Shown here: piece after piece, positions 46,124-60,425 of the stretch | Numbering within the stretch: position 1 is the first letter of the stretch | Layout of the letters: each line of letters opens with the position of its first letter | DNA from: Numida meleagris | Lineage: Eukaryota > Chordata > Aves > Galliformes > Numididae | Reading direction: 5' to 3' | Assembly: GCF_002078875.1 (NCBI RefSeq) | Contig: NC_034411.1 | Coordinates: forward strand, 49,225,620 to 49,289,619 | DNA length: 64,000 nt | Notes under the pieces: generated by a model | What the model was told of the DNA's origin: nothing | The model's database searches: none | What the model saw: only the letters and a program-made list of their open reading frames with translations | Made by a program: the position numbers and the translations under genes

Positions 46124-49100
46124 AACTTTCAACAACGAAGACTTTTTTAAAAATTGTGTTCTGCCTGTGCTCATTTTTCTTCCCATCATAAGAAATAGGT
46201 CTACTAAAGAGTTGCTATAAAAAAAATTGTTTACTGAAAAAAAATGCCAAACATTTTGGCCAAGAGAACTTAGTACAATTTTAGACAAAGCTGACTATTT
46301 TGATGTCCACAGTAAGACTGCCATACAGCAAACCATTTCTTGTGTACTTCAGATAATCAGGTTCTATTTCGGAATTCTCAGCAAATAAGACAAGTTCTCA
46401 TATCTCCCAACCATGAAAAGATAGTTCTGTAAATTTTTCCTAGGCTGAGATTATAATTTCCTTCTCTTCAAAGAATTACTAGCCTGTTAGATTTTATTTC
46501 GAAGTCACTGTTTAATGTGAAACAAAATTCAACTCTATCTCAGTAGAAACATTGCTCTAGAAATTTAAACTAAGTTGTTCTTTGCAGAAGGTATTCTGAG
46601 GAAATTCAGCAAAGATTGCAAGTAAAAGTGATTATCTGAATATTTTTGGAGGATATATTTTGACAAATAACCAAGTAACCAAATTTTACCTTATCTTACA
46701 CAGATGTATAAGTCAATATTTATTTGTGTTGAATAGACATTCAAAAGAGTGAGCTTTTCACGTTCTAAATAACAATAATAAATATCTGGTTCAAAAGACA
46801 GATAAAATCCAATCTCTTTTGGCTTTACAGAAGTGCTTATGTTCAATGTCCTGTGGCATGAAGTCATTTTGGTTCTACGGTCAAAGAATAAATGACATTA
46901 CTTTATGTACTCTTGATTTGTAACTTCTAATAATCCAATTGAGTTTAAATGTCCTGCTTGATCACTGCAGCTGTAAACAAAATCAAACACCAAGACTTCA
47001 GGAAAATTTTCTTGTTAAATCTACATTGAAGAAAGCTTCATTTTTACGTACAGTTCCTGACTGTTGCAGCTGCCACACAGGTAGTGAAATAACCAAGAGA
47101 CCATATGGAAAAAAGATACATACTTTTATTATTTTTTCTTATTATCAAAAAGAAGCAAGCTCAATAGCTTGAAGAAGAAGAAGTTCTTGAAGAAGAACAT
47201 TATTCTGTTTTTGTATCTTGTAGTAACAAAAGCATGCCTATAAAAATCCCTATTTCAAAACTAACCAGGTTTCTTCAAGCTAATTGTAGTAATCTTATTC
47301 TGCATGAAAAAGAATTGTTCAAAGTATAAAATCTACAAGCGCACTTGACTTGCTTTGAGATATGTTGTTCCTCAGAAGGCTATGAGACTGCAGGTTCAAA
47401 TTTGAGGTCATGCTGCAAAAGCTCCTGAGACAAGCCTATAAACGCAGCTCTGTTATTATTGATCAGCTCTACCCATGCTTTAGTGCACTTATCTGGGATA
47501 TGAGACCTACTGTTGAGGTATGCTGGTATTCCCTACTTACACAAACTGATTGGAAGAAGTAGTTTGGATTTTAGGGGAAAGATGTGAATAGTATTGATCT
47601 TTCTCCTGTTATGAAATACACACAGAAAAATCCCCATTGGGCAAAAAGCAAACTTTCTGCTTGCACATCTGCCAACAAGTAGGCTCTGAAATCGTGGAAA
47701 GTTTTGACATATGCCCAGCATACTGAATAGTTTGTATCATATAATAGTGACCGTAGAACGTATTTCAACATAAAGAACATCCAGAAGAACTGATTGACAC
47801 TGGCTAAGTTTTGCCACTTTGACCTCACTGTGCTAGAATTAATGGAGATTTTGAATGCCTTCAGTATGACTGTGAGTGTTATCAGAATTGCTGCTTTCAA
47901 AACAGCATCCTATAAATCAGGAAAAAACCTGTATATTTTCTTTTGACATGAACATAAATGATATATTTCATGTTGACATCTTCCTTCTGTAAGTTTCAGA
48001 GACTTCCAGAGATTTCATTCTTAATACACGTCAGAGTAAATTTTAGTAGAATGCATGAAACATTTGTGATCCAGTGGGAACGATTAAGTGCCTTAGACTG
48101 AATCAAGTTGTTCACTCTTCTGTTTTAAAGGACCTTTGAAGGACCATTTTTTCCCTCTGTCTGAAGAAGTGGAAAGGAAAAACACATTCTTACTGGAAAC
48201 AATTGCTACTGAATTCATTTATTTCTTTAGACTGGTTGCTTGTAAAGCACACTCAGAATTTTCTTCAGGGAAAAATACTAGAGAATCCTTTGGTAGAGAC
48301 ATTTCTGTACCCTTACTTGATTATCTGCTTCAAGCAATATGGAGCACAATTAATTAAAAAAAGGCATCCCACAGCTAATGAATTTCAGGAACATTTTTTC
48401 CCCTTAAAATTGTAGAGATCATAATTTCTGAATGCAGAAGCACTCATTATTGCTACAGGGATACTTTATGAGAATGAACCAAGTGGCAAAACCAGAAGCA
48501 CAGGAAAGCAAAACTTAAATGCATGAAAGATTAAAAAAAAAAGATGAGTGGGTGTATATGAAAACAGATTTCAGAGTGGCCTTTATAATGCTGTACAAAT
48601 AAACTGATACAGACTTATCTCTGAAGATTTCAAACTGATTTTACTGGGGAGAAACTTACACTAAGCCTAATGTAGAACAAACAAACAACAACAACAAAAA
48701 AAACCACAACCAAAAACATACTGAGGAGCCTCGCTAAGCAGTGTTTGTCAGTGTGGTAATTTCTGCTCCAGCTTTCCTGTTACCATGGTTACCTGCTCAG
48801 TTTCCACTGAAGTCAGACTATGTGGCTTTATTTGCTTTGGAACTTGCAACATTTCCTCACACTTTGTACTGCCAAAATGAACATAATGAAAATGTTTGGT
48901 ATCCTTTTCTGGTTTCTGTGCCACCACACTGATGGTGAGTATGTGCTTTGAGAGGTTGTATTCTCACCTTGGTGGTCCATTGCTTAGAATTGTCTAAGAG
49001 AGTTCTGGCATTTGGAGAAAACATGGGGAGTTCCAAGGGTGCTGCTTAACGGTAGCATAGACCTTGTCCTAAGTGAAGATAATTTTTCAAAGTAAATGAC

Positions 49101-49139
49101 TCAGCTGTTAGTATAAACCTGAGAGATCATGAGTAGATA
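46124..49139. other. AT-rich region right of the gap, no gene recognised
   Basis: No known gene was recognised. Two patches look faintly coding. One is an open stretch at about 47386-47517 flanked by possible acceptor and donor sites. The other is a 73-codon frame at 48136-48357. Neither could be placed in a family. Confidence 0.45.
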
Positions 49140-50180
49140 AGAAGCAGTCAGTGTTGTTTTGTCAGGACAAATCACCTCAACATGCCTAGCTGCTTCATTT
49201 GGTGGGATAGCTGCCTTGGTGTACAGAAAGGGGAATTTGAGACACTACATGAATTTTAGTATTTTTAGAGACCTAGACAATAGCAATCTACATTAAATCA
49301 TTGTAAGTTAATTAAGATTAAATTATTCATTTATTGAACATTCCTCCAACTTTAGGAAATTTCAAATGAAGTCCTGTGCAAGAGCCTAATCTATATTTCA
49401 ATCAGTTAACTGGTGAGATGACAAATCATGTGGATTAAATTTCTGGATGACACTAAACTGTGAGGTGACAACAACTTCACAACACAAGTGGGCTTTAAAG
49501 AATTACCCTGCAATCAGTAATAACCAGTTGTTAAAAAGGTGCAAATGCTCTGCCTTGTGGAAATTACATCTTGTTATACAAAATATATAATTATGGAATA
49601 AGATGTACTACATCTGGAACTAAGATAGCAGTATATGATCTGAATATATATCAATAATGACATGGTAATTAAGAAAATGTATCCTTCTAGATGATGTAAA
49701 TCACTAAGAGAATATCTAAGGAATAAAACAGAGGCATTCTTCTCTGCTAGTAGTGCTGCAGCTTCAAGTTTTGAACTCTTTTAAGCAATATGTCCAATTC
49801 CGGGTGTGAAATTTTAAGAAAGGCTCACAGCCTTTTTAAAAAAAAATAATTGGAATGAATCAATGGGAAAGCAAGAAAAGTGACCTCACGTAGAGAAAGG
49901 TGTCATAAGTCTGTTAAAGAAAAAGTGCAGGGAATTTTATGAAAGGTGAAAGGAAAAGGTGAAATATGAAGTGGAAATATGATGCCACCATGCTTATATG
50001 CAACAATTGGAAACATCCTCAGAAGGCAGGATGAAATGCAGTTAACTTGAAGTAACAGAGATTCAGTTTAAATATTGGAAAATTATATTTTAACTACAAA
50101 GAAGGAAAACAATTGACACAACTTGTCCAGAGAAGCCTGGAATTCTGATCACTTGCAGACCTTATGAGTAGTGTTCTCTG
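49140..50180 (+). mobile_element. Ancient CR1/L3-type LINE relic, sense
   Basis: Scattered blocks in the right order resemble the end of a CR1-clade reverse-transcriptase ORF and its 3' part: a TTGTCAGGACAAATC block (about 49160), a GGGATAGCTGCCTTGGTGTA block (about 49203), a TGGATGACACTAAACTG block (about 49445), a TCCAATTCCGGGTGTGAAAT block (about 49794) and a final GTCCAGAGAAGCCTGGAATT-like block (about 50126). The reading frame is destroyed throughout. It is much more diverged than the CR1 at 11.1-11.7 kb and so is probably much older. Limits are approximate. Confidence 0.6.
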
Positions 50181-53100
50181 ATGTTTGTGAGGGGAGTGAA
50201 GAAACTTCTTACTGAGTTCTCAGTTATCTAAGTAATATCTTAAAAAGTTGTTCTCTATCTGGATTCAAGCTGTTTCTAGAAGAGGGTTCCTTCAACTGCA
50301 GCTGAGTGTGACAGAGGATATCTTCTCTGACACAGGAGAATATCACATTTTAAGTGCACAAAATTCTGTTTTGTGTTGGATTGTCAGACACATTCAACCT
50401 CAGTCTCTCTATCCATTAGAGGAATTTTCTATTCTCTGAAGAAACAAAGCATCTTCTGTAAATAATTTGGTACTAGTCATACTCAGATAAAGCAACAAGA
50501 TTAAAACACCTTAGGAAATTGTTTCAAAACCAAGACTGAATATAGAAAGACTTCCAACGAGGAAATAAATAGAAATTTCATCCATTACTGAAGACTGTTT
50601 GTAGACAGAAATTTTACTTAGTCTGCTTTTTCTTTAACTGCCTAGGCATTAAAATAAGACATCAAATCTTTGTTGTTGTGTTCTTGTCACCTTTAGTGGT
50701 GAACCAGGCAGACAATGGAACTGTAAAAATTAGCTTCAGATTGGTTTTGTCATTATTTTTTAAAATAATCTCTCAGGAGACACTGGTTATCTATTTGCTC
50801 TGTTCAGAAATGTATTTTTAAAAATAATTTTGTGTGGAGAAAAGCATATCTGTAATTTGACATCAGATGCAGTTCTTGGTTTGGTTTGAAGCAAGTAGTT
50901 AGACTATTTAGCAATCCTAAATCTGCCCCATCCCATTATATTGTCTGTCTTTTAAAGAGTATCATGCACTGATTTTCAAGAAACCATATTAAAAAAATAA
51001 AATGGTAGAAATCAAAGGTTGAACTGATTAACTATTTCAAGTAAAAAGCACAAATTCCCTGCTGTTACCATTTGTATGGTAGATCACATTGAATCCCTCT
51101 GCCTTTGAAATTTCAAGGTAGATTTAAGAGGTAATATTGATGAAAAATAAGAGTACCATATTGTCAGTCTAATTATTAGAGTCAAAACAGAAATATATAT
51201 ATTCTTAAAAGAAGCAGAGACTATCATCTTTAAATTCCTTCTCATATTATTTAACCAGTTTTTGAGCCCCATCGTATGCCACACTTTTAACTCAAAAAAA
51301 TGGTACAGAAACCCAAGTTTTAATCCATTTCAGATTCAAGCATTTTTAATTCAAGTAAATAGCCACACAGCACATCACATAAAAAAGCTTGACCTACAGT
51401 TTCTCTCACATCCTTAACCCAGTTTCCTTCAAGTTATGATAGCTTGACATTTCTAGCTTAACCAAAAACTACTTTTCTGAAATCTCTGTTCTGAGTCCGC
51501 TGCTGGATGTCTGACTAAAGACTCCCATTGGCTTTAATGAGCTGGAAATCTGCTTCTTACAACTAATAAACATAGACCACTCCAAATCAGTATCAGACGC
51601 CTAATTATGGATACACCTAATTACAGACTCTGCCATTTGTTACAAGCAAACATTTATCTCACAGGATACAGTTTTACCTAAGCAAAAAGCTTCAGTACTA
51701 AAACTGATACTGTGAAATACTTCAACTACATTAAAATACAACTATTTTTCTTCCTATAATTCTACAGCAGTGTTTTAAGCATTAGTGTAAATGTATTCAT
51801 GCAATATTTAACCCAACAGTCATTTAGGAACTAAGAAAACAAAGTTCTGTACATCCAAAATTCTGTCAAAAGTTTACTCAATTTGTAGGCTCAGGACTCC
51901 AGAGAGTCCTCCCTCTCAGGGCAGGTTCAATTTCAAGCAGATAATCCAGGTGACTGTGGCACATCTGAGTTAGCCTGCCCAAACATAATCTGTATTCTTT
52001 GCCCCGTTTATCTCAGTAAGATTCCTCCAAATATGACTCTATATTGTTAACAGAACATGGACAAGAATGTCCACTAAAGTTGTACTGAAGCCAAACATTT
52101 CTGGTTATTTCATTTTCTCAAGTAGATGACTAAAGCCAGTTTATTGCTATACCAGGGAATTAGCAATAAATATATTTATTGTTACTGTATTCGCTTGTTT
52201 CATAGTGACTCGATTCACTGCTATAGCACTGCTGCAGAGAGTTTACAGTCTGATTGAAAGAGATTATTATTCTCCACAGGAACTAAGCACAGAATGATTT
52301 TTTTCCTCTAATTCTTCCCCCCCCCTCTTTTTGTTTTATCAATTTGTTTTTTTGCCATGGAAATTGGTTGAACAGACAGATGTTCTGTGACAGTAGATGA
52401 TGTATCTCAGATGTACATTCACTCTGCATGGTATAGGCAGGTTGGAAATTCGCAGTGAAGCATATTGCCTGGGGAACATAGGTCACATTACTCAGAGATG
52501 AGAGATAGTGATTATAGTAAGTTAGTTTAGACAGTAAGTATGGTAAATTAGTTCTCTCTTTGGATTATATTGCCTTTATAAAGAAACAAGTCATATTTCT
52601 GTTTTTACTTAGTAAAAGCAAGGCTTTCTAGTGGAGAAAGTGGAACAAAGAGGGAGAAGATAAAAAAAAGCTCAAACAAAAAAAATAAAACAATACCACT
52701 GCTTTTATCAGCAGATACATCTATTTCTTTCACTCATATGGGATAGCGAGTATTATCCCATGTATGGCACCGTGATTTCAGAAACCCTCTGTGATTTCTT
52801 GCTCTCAGACTTACAGAGCAAACTTGCTGCATAACACTGTTACTGGTTGCAGGATTATACCTATGTCACCTGTAAATCATTTGTTTTACCTGCACAACAT
52901 AAGAGATGCTCTGAGAACTCTGGATGTATTGCAAGTTACAAGATTTAGAAAGCAATGAGTTTAGTGTTTTTTCATGGTTAAAACAACTTTTCTTTCACTA
53001 GTTGTAATGAAAGCCTTCTTCAGAGAGGCAATAGGAAGGAGAATCCAGATATGAGCACCTGTTCCACACAAAGTCAAGAGCAATAAGGGAAATTATTAAG

Positions 53101-56076
53101 TTTCCAGGATATGAGGTTTTAGAGACTTTTCCAGCTTTTCTTAGGATTCCTGTGACATATAACTTCTGATTTTTAGTGGGGAAGATATCCCTAATAAAGC
53201 CAGAGACTTTCACAACTGTTTTCCACATAATTATGCAAACAAAGGCATTGGAAACCTAAGCAGAAAAACAAGACATATTGAGATGAAGGAAAAAAAAATG
53301 ACAAGCTTGGGAACTCACTCTAATGGATCTCAAAGCCTACTTCAGTTAGGGCCTGGTTGTGAATTTATACTCAAAAGCATCCTCCAACATAATTGCAATT
53401 TTTCTGATGTAAACCAGCTTCCGCATTTCTAATACATCATCACCAATACAGGACTCCCAGCAGCACAGATCATATACTGAGGGACTGACCCAGTAAATCA
53501 CTTAACATCCACCAGTGTTTCCTTGCTGTGATCTGTGCAACTCTGGCTGTACAGTAAGCAATACCTGAAGTAGATATTTTGTCAAATTTTTGACAGCTGT
53601 CAAATGCAATACCATTATGTGCTTTTGAAAGTGCTACTAGGAGGTTTTAATGTTAAGAAAGGGAGGCCTGAAGAAATGAGTGCCACAGTTTTTGAGCCTC
53701 CTATGAGAAATTTGAACTTAACTGTCCATCTGTAAAGGGAGTCTGAGTTTATGAAACCGCACAATTTATATGCTGCGCAATTTATGTAGTGCAAACCAGC
53801 AACAGTAAAAACATAGCACACGTGCTACCTTTCTCCACCAAAAGTTCTGCTTCAGCAAACACACACTTTGAACAGTTCCAAGTGAGGTTAAAACCAGTAG
53901 TATTGCCCTTTTATTTATATTTTGATTTTATATCAAAACTCTGCTCCTTTCATACAGCCTTTTTGTATAAAACAGGTTTATGTGCATCCAATCTACAATC
54001 TTTGATTTACCCTCCATTTTTCACATAACTATCCAATAGCTTTTCAGTTCAGTTGTTTTCTGTGTATTGATTATCTGAGGAGAAATTAAGTTAATCTATT
54101 GATTACTATTTCTGTTTGGGTAATTAAATTTTCAGTTCAGTCTTCTCTTGCACTGTGCTGCTGTTAGAAATGTGGCAGATTTTAGCCCAGCAGGTTCATA
54201 GCTGCAGTTTCAGTAAATGGCAAACTGATTGATTTGTAGACAGCAGAGCAGGTGAAGGAACTAGCAAAGTGCTGCAGACAAACCAACACCATAAATGTTA
54301 TGTGTAAGCAGCAGTTATACCAAAATCAACTTGTGCCCTATCTTTGCAAGTTGTGCTTGCTGAAGAGGATACTACACGTCATTGATTGAGTGCTCCCTCC
54401 TCTACTCAAGTGAAACACCCCCCTAAGACTCACCAAAATGAGCTTGAGGCCTTATCTTCATCCAGCTGAAGATGTGCATTTGCAAATGAGTAATTCTCCT
54501 GAACTCTGTGTCAAACTTTCTTCATCACCACACAGATCAGAAACAATTTCTTTGAATTGAAAAAGTGTAAACACTGCAACTGAGGACAAAACTGATCCAG
54601 ACACATTGAGCGGGGAATTAAGGCTTATCTCAAAGTTAAACCATGTTCTATGACTGCAAAACATCTAGGAGAGACTTTAAACACCTAAGAAATATAGTTA
54701 ATTCCATATTATTACTTATTAATTAAAACCATCCATATGTACTCTCACTGCATCTGAGAGCTAAATCGAGCCCATATTAGGGCTTCAATATGTAATTGTC
54801 CCCATCAGATGTTTCACATTTCCTTTTTCTGAGATTGTTCCAAAAAGAATGAGAAGCATCTCCAGATTTCTCTTGCCTCTATATCTTGTATTCATGAATT
54901 CCACCTTTCAAATATTTTGTACCAAGTCAAAACTTAATTGTGACAAGAGGAGAAAAAAAGAATAATAAATTACAAATCTATTATAGTTTTTACCTTGCCC
55001 CAGATATGAAATTTTGTTTTGTATTAAATATTTTATCTCATAATTACTTCTTGCATTTTTGTTGCAACAAAGAAAATAAAGTATATTCACAACATATTGT
55101 TATGTCCAGATGAGAAATAGGCTTAACCTAAACTGTTAATGTAGAAACCTTGGGTTATTCCTAAAATTACATCCCAAGAGAAGAACTTCCACGCTCATCT
55201 CTTCTCTGCTGCCTATCAGAAGGTGTGGCAAATATTAAGAGTAATTCATATCATTTGCTGTTTACAGGTGTGCGTGTCTGTATAATGGTAGGCAAAACTC
55301 AGAGCTGCTGCATCCACTAAAGTGGTCAGACAACTCAGCATAATAAATTGGAGAAGGTAGTAACTATGCCTACTGACAGTGTTCCACTACACTGATGGGC
55401 AGTATGTCTCCCCTCTACCTCCAGATCAAGCAGGCTATTGATTTGGGGTTTCTGTATTACTCTTTCCGGAAGAAGGGCTTTCCCTACTTGCTCCCTTGAC
55501 CACAGATTTCTCTTATATTAAACTGACATATCCCAGAGCTCCTCATGTCACAGTTTCACTTTCCATCTACCTATATTTGCCATCTGTTGTCCTTTTTTTT
55601 CCCCTCTGCTTATTTCTCAATGCACTATCATTCTCCAGAACTGAACTTGGAAATTAATGGCAATTTCAGCTCTCTGTCTAAAAACAGCTTTATCAGACTG
55701 CTAGAAGTGACTTGCATTTTCTCCTTCATTCCTTGAAATCCTAGTCAGCCCGGAAGCAGCTCAGCTCTGTGCAATTCTTGCATAATATACATGCATCACA
55801 TTGCACATGTGCACTCGCATGCTGAAATGTGACAAGCTTAATATTTTTATGAACATAATAAGCCTTGACACATTAGGTCAGGCTAACTGCCCAGCTAATG
55901 CCACTCCTCATTGCCAGCTGTACCCAGTAACAGATGTTTCAGAATTTGTAAAGCTCCCAGAAGAGAAAATTATGCAAATACATTCCCATGGCAGGGATAT
56001 CTTCACTGGTCCTCTCCCATAGCTTGTCCTGTGTTAGGTACTGGGGGCCGAGTGACTGCTGCACAGCCCACCCTGC

Positions 56077-56107
<31 letters not shown>

Positions 56108-59100
56108 GAGATACTTCTGATCGTGGGGAAGCACTAATCTCTAGCCTTCTTGTATGCTTCCTACCTCTAACTAGCCTGTTGGAGTTGCGTTAGAATTAAC
56201 TCCCATTTCCTTGTAAAGAGACTAAACAGGAGGAAACGAGTTATTATACGAAGCTTGTGTTCAGTTCAAAGTAAAGATGGTGATGGTGGAGATTTTTGTC
56301 AGTATGTCTAATCTGCTGAGGAATTTAAGAATGACTAAGTCAGAGTAGCAAAGCAGTGGATAAGACAACTTAGAGTTGTGCTGTCCGTATCTGAGGTTGG
56401 CGATTTCACCTGTGATAAATCAGTATACAGTGGGGAAAAGCCATAGTTCAGTATTCAGTGTCACAATTAGTTTAGTCAGAAAAAGCAGAACTCCGCTTTC
56501 AGTTAATGACTGTACAATCCTGCCCAAATATTGCTATGCAGGAAAAAAAGCTTTCCAGCATACTAATTTGAGGCAGTTCATACGCTTCCTAGTTTTTAGG
56601 CCAGATAACTCTAGTTTGCTTTCACAATCAGATTTGCTGATCTGAATGAGGAAAGCAGAAACTAATTTTTGTAATGGTGGTTACGATCAGAGAAGACCAC
56701 ATCAAAACACATTCACTTTTGCACAAGATGTGCTATAAATGTTTAAATTACAGAAGTCCTAAACTGCAGCTGCCTAAAGCATAGAACTTCTGATAAGCAG
56801 AAAATGTTAGTATTGCACAATTTGCTCGAGGATTCTGTTTAAAATACTTCATCCTGGATTTATGCAAAGCTACAAAGAAAAGGGTGTGTCAGTGTGGAGA
56901 CTATTTTCTGTGGCTTTCAGACATGAGAACAGTTACTTCAATATGGGAATAAACACAGGAAAACTGCAACAAAAAATATGTTCCAGCATCTCTGCATTTA
57001 GCAAAGAAACCATACATGTCCAGCAGAGTCCTGCTCATGTCTCACTGACATTTAACTGAACCAAATGCAATTTTCTTACTGGTAATATTTCTAATAAAAC
57101 TCAAGTAGGTTCTTCATATATAGTCTTGAGACATGCAGAGCAGTGCTGCAAGCTGCTTCTTGGATAGCAGGATGTGTTTTCCAGAAATTAAGTGAAAGCC
57201 AGAAACTATCTGTATTAGCATTTGAAAAGAGATTCAGTGTTTAGCTGAAAAAAAACCATTTCTTTCAGTAAAATTTCTATTCCAGATGTTAGCATTTAAA
57301 TGGAGCTCAAACTGCTGTAGGAAAGGAAACATACATCTGTAGCAGGAGGAGCAAAATTCACAGATAGGAACAAAAAAAAAAAAAAAAGAAAACTGAATTC
57401 CACATTCCAGCCAAACCAGAATTCAAGTTAATGGTAGGTTTGTGAGGAAAACAAAAATATTCATTTTGTAACAGAGAGGAACATGACCCTAACTGGTATC
57501 TGAGGAGAAGCAGTTGTAAAGACAAGTAAAACAGAAAACTGGACTGGAAAGTCTTGATAAAACAGATCTGAGATGACGATTGTCTTGGAAATGCAAGTGG
57601 CAGGCTGTCCAAAGCGTAGATGGGAAGAAATACAAGAACACAGAATGACCAGATGATTGATTTATAAAGAGAACAATTAGAAAGTATTTAATTAAAAAAA
57701 TCAAATTAGAAAGGAATGTCTCGGGAAAACCCAAGTTAAGGATAAATAAAGCTATTGTTAAGGAAGCTACACATGATCCTTGAAACTACAGAAAAAGGAT
57801 GCCATCATCCCAGTTCAGGTGATTCAGAAACAGGAAACAAGTATGTTAAGCATAATAATACTCCAACTGACAGATTCAAAATGTCCAAAATACACTTGAT
57901 GACAAATGGTCCAGAATACAGCTTTCTACACTGCATATATGAAATGCTTTTCACCATTCAGTAGTACTGCTAAAACAGAACTCAGGGGCTCAGACACCCT
58001 ACTTTATATTTCAGTTATTTCAGTAATTTTGCATATGATGGGACTGAGATGTTGGCTCTATCTTGATGTAGTTTGCTAAGGGTGACAATAAATCCTTTTT
58101 TTCCCCAGCATCTCTGTACATAGACTAACTTTCTTAGAGAGAAAGGGACACCATAAATAAACAGGCATAATTTCCATTTCACTTCTGGCCAAAGTTGCTA
58201 TTCTGAACCTTGATTTCATGTTGGATACTGATACTGTTTTATCTAATTTCCATAAGGAACTTAGAATTACTTCCCTTTAATGCGAATTTCAATTGTGTTG
58301 TACTTCTTACCAGTGATGGGTAAGGTATATGATTCCCCCTTAACGAAAACTGGGTTTGTGGTTTCAAGCAAAGTAATCATGCTTTAGTTTGCATAACTGT
58401 TCTTCATTCAGGAGAACGTCTAGATTGTAATAAATTCATTTAATTCAGATTTGTCAAATAATGCCAAGAAGCTTTGCTTGTATTCAAAAATCAGTTCATA
58501 TGACATTACCAGTGATTAAACTGAAGAATTAGAGCAATCATCATAATGCGTTAAAGCTTTCTATTTTATAACATCAAAGGTTAAACTCCAACAAATAAGG
58601 ACAATGCTTTGCTGTAAAGTAGTAAATTTAAGATGAAGTAGTAAGTATGCTTAATTGCATCTTCCCCAGTAGTAGTAAAAAAAAAAAAATGACAGTTTCT
58701 GTTTTAGCAAAATGGAGTTTATTACATTAAGACCTGAGAAGAGCATACTAAAGTACTAGCTGAAAAGCCAGTTTATAGGAAGGGAAACAGAAATAGCTGA
58801 CAAGACATTATTTAAGCTTTAAAAATGTAGGCAATGGAAACACTATGTATTATATATAAATATATATGTATAATGATATATTATATGATATAATGTAAAC
58901 ACTATATTATAAAGTAGTAATGCTGAAGCCATAGGGTTATCTCACTTGTTTGCTATGGAAACCCTTTCACAAAAGCAAAAATATAGGGTATATTTCAAAA
59001 TAAAGTTTTTCATTTTTCTCCAGTTTAAAACTAAGTTGTCAATACTGAACACTGGAAGTGGCCAGTTCCACAGAACAGCATCCTCTTTCATTTTGTGTGT

Positions 59101-60285
59101 GAGGACATGTTTGTATGTTCATAATGCTTAATTATAGAGTTTAACTGACAATTTCAGGTAAACTTTAAGGTAATGTCTTCAAAGATTTTCAGAAGAAAAA
59201 CACAATATTGTTGTCAAAAGTTGTAACTTAATTGTACTTAATGCTTTAAATGAAGCAGGAGTTACTGGCTGAAAGTTTCAGAATTTCAAGCAGTGGGGGA
59301 AGAAATAGCTTACATAATTATTGTTTGGTTAATTGCTTGAGTAATAGAAGTTTTGTCCTACTTACTAGGAAGAACCACTGATGAGAAACTGACTTCTTGT
59401 TGGCAATTAAATCATGACTACACAGTATAATAAAGTCACAGCAAGATTACTAATCAATTTTTGGAAGAAGAGTAAAAACACTTCTTCAAATAATAATTAA
59501 AAAAACTGCTGGAATATTTTCAAAAGAAAACAAAACTCTAGCTTAGTAATAACTTAGAATAATGTTTTTGTAATAACATTTTGTATTGATTTGATTTTAC
59601 CTCATGACTACTGAATAGGTTGCAAAAATGGATATAAATATAATAGTGAGCATTTTGTAGCTAGGGAATGTCCAGCTACATAAAATTATCTTATTGGCAG
59701 AACCTTCTAATGCCGAAAGTAAAGTAAAAACATAACTGAACACACAGACATAAGGAAAAGTCCTTCAATGAAGGACTCAAATCTTTTATCCAGTAACTAT
59801 AGTGAACACTTGATTTAAGCCACAAACTACAATTCAGTTAAGGACATTTTTGTTTTCTCCTCACCTCATTTTTAGGAAAAACTGATGTTCAAAAATACCA
59901 AAACAACTAACAAGGCCTAATCCAATTCCCCACTCTCTACCATGGAAAAGCTTTGCTGATGAACCACATACACACCAGAAGACCGATGGGAGTGCCTCAC
60001 CTCACTCACATATCAGCAGGGACATGAGGTTTTCACTGAATCCACTCCTGCATGCTGTTCTGTTACAAAGAGGTATGAGAGAAACAAAAACTGCTGCCTG
60101 CCTGACCTGTAAGTTCCTCCAGTTTACAAAGTAATTAACTGTATGGCAAAAGAAGACAATGACAATGCCTTTGAATGGGATACAGGCCCTGTGTAGCAAT
60201 AGCAGACAATAAAGAAGGAAAATTGACTCACCCCCTTCCAGGAACAGCTTCAAAGAAGTACAATTCCTATCAAAAGACACACTAC
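50181..60285. other. AT-rich gene desert
   Basis: About 10 kb shows no recognisable coding exon, RNA gene or well-preserved repeat. Low-complexity tracts include a C-run near 52319, A-runs at about 56078-56107 and 57369-57386, and a TA-rich microsatellite at about 58846-58895. Short open frames here (up to about 90 codons) have no family signature. Confidence 0.5.
58846..58895. repeat. TA-rich microsatellite
   Basis: Degenerate TATATA/ATATGATATA sequence of about 50 bases. Confidence 0.8.
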
Positions 60286-60289
60286 TCCC

Positions 60290-60425
60290 TCAGCTGCTAA
60301 CCCTTAAATGAGGGTGAGGAGGTGTGGATCCTGGCTCCACCCCTTCTGGTCACTCAGGTGCATTGTTTGCACCTGAGCTCCCTGGATTCACCACACCTTC
60401 TCACCTGGTATTCAACCTTTGGTTC
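60290..60425 (-). repeat. Dispersed repeat, copy 2 (LTR-like), inverted
   Basis: This is the reverse complement of the repeat at about 38015-38160. Shared blocks on the minus strand are TCATTTAAGGGTTAGCAG, GTGACCAGAAGGGGTGGAGC and CAGGGAGCTCAGGTGCAAAC. The flanks diverge quickly. An open frame of 92 codons runs downstream on the minus strand (60280-60002), but its product is unrecognised. Confidence 0.75.

Noticed and set aside
45512..46288. Open frames spanning the run of N's
   Set aside because: They exist only because N was translated as X; the gap length is unknown.
55898..56112. Lysine-run frame at 55911-56120
   Set aside because: The lysine run comes from the A-homopolymer, and there is no coding signature.
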